Assembly: GCA_947462335.1 (NCBI GenBank)
Contig: OX381719.1
Coordinates: 69,057,534-69,121,533, forward strand
Direction of reading: 5' to 3'
Length of the DNA: 64,000 nucleotides
DNA from: Harmothoe impar
Taxonomy: Eukaryota; Annelida; Polychaeta; Phyllodocida; Polynoidae
Shown: one piece after another, positions 57,801 through 60,800 of the stretch
How positions within the stretch are numbered: the stretch's first letter is position 1
Layout: the number at the start of each line of letters is the position of its first letter
Made by a program: the position numbers and the translations under genes
The notes under the pieces: model-generated
What the model was told of the DNA's origin: nothing
Databases searched by the model: none
What the model saw: only the letters and a program-made list of their open reading frames with translations

Positions 57801-60800
57801 CTGTCACTAGGCAGCAGCCTGGTGTATAGTTAGTGCAGCGTACTGACAGGCCTGTCACTAGGCAGCAGCCTGGTGTATAGTTAGTGCAGCATACTGACAG
57901 GCCTGTCACTAGGCTGCAGCCTGGTTTGTAGTGCAGCAAACTGACAGGCCTGTCACTAGGCAGCAGCGTGGTGTATAGTTAGTGCAGCATACTGACAGGC
58001 CTATCACTAGGCAGCAGCCTGGTGTATAGTTAGTGCAGCATACTGACAGGCCTGTCACTAGGCAGCAGCCTGGTTTATAGTTAGTGCAGCATACTGACAG
58101 GCCTGTCACTAGGCAGCAGCCTGGTTTATAGTGCAGCATACTGACAGGCCTGTCACTAGGCAGCAGCCTGGTTTATAGTTAGTGCAGCATACTGACAGGC
58201 TTGTCACTAGGCAGCAGCCTGGTTTATAGTGCAGCATACTGACAGGCCTGTCACTAGGCAGCAGCCTGGTGGATAGTGCAGCATACTGACAGGCCTGTCA
58301 CTAGGCAGCAGCCTGGTTTATAGTTAGTGCAGCATACTGACAGGCCTGTCACTAGGCAGCAGCCTGGTTTATAGTTAGTGCAGCTTACTGACAGGCCTGT
58401 CACTAGGCAGCAGCCTGGTTTATAGTGCAGCATACTGACAGGCCTGTCACTAGGCAGCAGCCTGGTGTATAGTGCAGCATACTGACAGGCCTGTCACTAG
58501 GCAGCAGCCTGGTCTATAGTTAGTGCAGCGTACTGACAGGCCTGTCACTAGGCAGCAGCCTGGTGTATAGTTAGTGCAGCATACTGACAGGCCTGTCACT
58601 AGGCAGCATCCTTACCTGAGAGTTTGCTGTGACGACAGCGCTGTGGTAGGATCCGGCAGTGACCTTGATGACCCGGAGGTCAGACAGAACACCCACGCAG
58701 CACGGCGTCCTTCTACAACATAGAAACCAGGTCGTGTCAGCCAGTGCTTACATTTATATGTAGTTCAGTTGATGCCAATGAGTCATGGAAAAGTGTGTGT
58801 CAATCGGTGATTGCATATAATAATCAAAAAGTAAAATATCTTATATTTATAAGTGACTTAAACAGTTACTATCTTACTGCCAAAAAAAGCCGACAAAAAA
58901 AAGATATTACTCTGACCAAAATTGGTTGGGTTTTATGAGAAGTAGTTGTTCACTGTAGGTTTTACAGAAGCTGTACAATGTGTGCAGTGCGTACCTGTCG
59001 AGTATATCGCCGTGCCCGAGCTGACCGTGGCGCCCCCGCCCCCAGCTCCACACCTCCGTCTCCAGCGGCACTGGGGGGCACGACGCTCCCACTGTGTCAA
59101 CATGTATAGACGATGTGAAATACAGTTAGGCCAAATTTTAAAAAAAAAGTCTGTTTCAGGTAACATGGGATGAAAACCTAGGGTCGGTAGATCGGATTTT
59201 TTTCTTTTTTTTTTACCTTTTTAAATTTTTTTTTACAGCCCCGCTAGGATACCAAAAAAGTGTAAAATGGGCAAAAAAATTCAAATTTTGCAAAAACCAA
59301 AACTTGACTCAAAAAGGTGTAAAAATATAAAAATTTCTTCAAAATTGCATGAAAAAAAGTAGGGTCGGGCCTGTTTTGATAGGGTCGATCGGATGACCTG
59401 AAACAACCCTTTTTTTTTTGGCCTTACCACTGTCAAGTACAGTACTGTGTCAATACAGTACAGACGGTACATACGGTTACCACTATTAACTACAGTACGG
59501 TGTCAACATGTAGAGACAATGTTACATACGTCACCACTGTCAACTACAGTACTGTGTCAACATAATCTTACATACAGACAGTATCATATGAACAAATGAT
59601 ATTACTATCATCAAAATAGAGATTTTCTGATAACACCTTCTAGACCTTTCTAATTTTGATTGTTGCAATTACTTTATTGTCAGCCCACAACTGGAGATGA
59701 ACAAGCCTGACTCGCATGGAAAATGTGATATACATTATCAATTGAAGACTCTCATCATAATATTACTATAAATATGCATGAGGTATTGAGAGTATATCAA
59801 AGGCAACTAATATTAGGGGTATTGGTAGGAAATAAATCATTCAAATTAAAGGAGTTATGAATTAGACCTACAAAATTAAAATGAACTAATAATTGAAATA
59901 AGCGGCACACTTACCTTTGAAGAGGTTGAGTTCACCCGATGATAAGGACACTTTTCTCTCTGCGTTCATCTTAGCTTTCAGAAAGGACCCGAGGGAGGTG
60001 GACCTTGTCATGGACCCGAACCACAAGTCGTGGTGGTCTTTGACCTTGTGGTGACCTTCGACCTTTGACCTTGAGAGGGATGATTCCTCCTTGGGGGTCT
60101 TGCTGCCGGCAGCCAGGTTGATGGAGTCCTGGCTGCTGGACTTGGACAGACTGTCCAGCTCCATGCTGTTGTGAGCCGACACAAAGGAGAAGCGGTCGAT
60201 GGAGGTCTTGATGTTGGAGACGACGTTCTTGGTGAGGGTGGTGACGTACTCCTGCACGGCGGCGGGGGAGGAGGGGACGTACTGCAGGATGTTCTCGATG
60301 TTCTTGACAAAGGGACTGGAGGGGGAGCCCTGGTCCTGCCCGGGCGGCAGCTGGCCCGGGCCGGCCTCCTCCTGCCCCCCGTACAGCAGCTTCTCCAGGG
60401 TCTCCTTAGCCTCATGTTCATCCAGGAAGGCGCTCTTAGACTTGGTGATGGCCGCCCCCCCGGGCTGCCCCGGGCGCCGCGACCCCCGCAGCAGGTCCGT
60501 TAACACGTCCTCCTGCTGAGTCAGCACGTCCTCCTGCTGAACCTCCGGGGACCGCAGCGGCTCCGGGGAGTGGCCGCGCCGCAGCCCCAGGTCAGACTGC
60601 AGCAGGTTGGGGCCAGCTTGGGGCTCCTTGTGTGGGGACTCGTCCAGCTTAACGTAGTCCAGGTGAACCATGTCTCCCGCCTCGGAGTCAGTCATGTCTG
60701 ACTCTGACCGGTCTGTGCCCTGTCTCTGCAGCACGCGTAGGGTCACTGGCTCTGTGCTGTTAACCTGCATCATCAGCTCTTTCTGCTGAGTCATCACCTC

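Larger units (their letters stand above)
30342..58610. repeat. Giant 47/51-bp minisatellite (~28 kb) at donor of W4
   Basis: About 575 units: gcagcatactgacaggcctg, tcactaggcagcagcctggt, then ttatagt (47 bp) or ttatagttagt (51 bp). Each unit holds the perfect 14-bp palindrome TGACAGGCCTGTCA. The array begins seven bases inside the intron after W4. It shows two nested levels of duplication: ~12.9-13.25-kb blocks (about 31.7-44.6 and 44.6-57.86 kb) and, within each, a 1,792-bp duplication (31,885 with 33,677; 44,754 with 46,546). The second block has about 392 extra bases near 52,620-53,010. Open minus-strand frames (17-residue Cys-rich period) are not genes. Confidence 0.97.

Noticed and set aside
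30423..58139. Many Cys-rich minus-strand open frames with a 17-residue period ([17 protein letters not shown] type)
   Set aside because: They are the 51-bp unit translated; each 47-bp unit breaks the frame, start codons are incidental, and no splice or promoter logic supports them.
30342..58610. CRISPR-like regular repeats
   Set aside because: Units abut with no unique spacers, there are no cas genes, and the context is a spliced animal gene.
60008..60519. Overlapping open frames on both strands within exon W2
   Set aside because: They are shadows of the GC-rich alsin coding frame, which alone fits splice phase and domain content.
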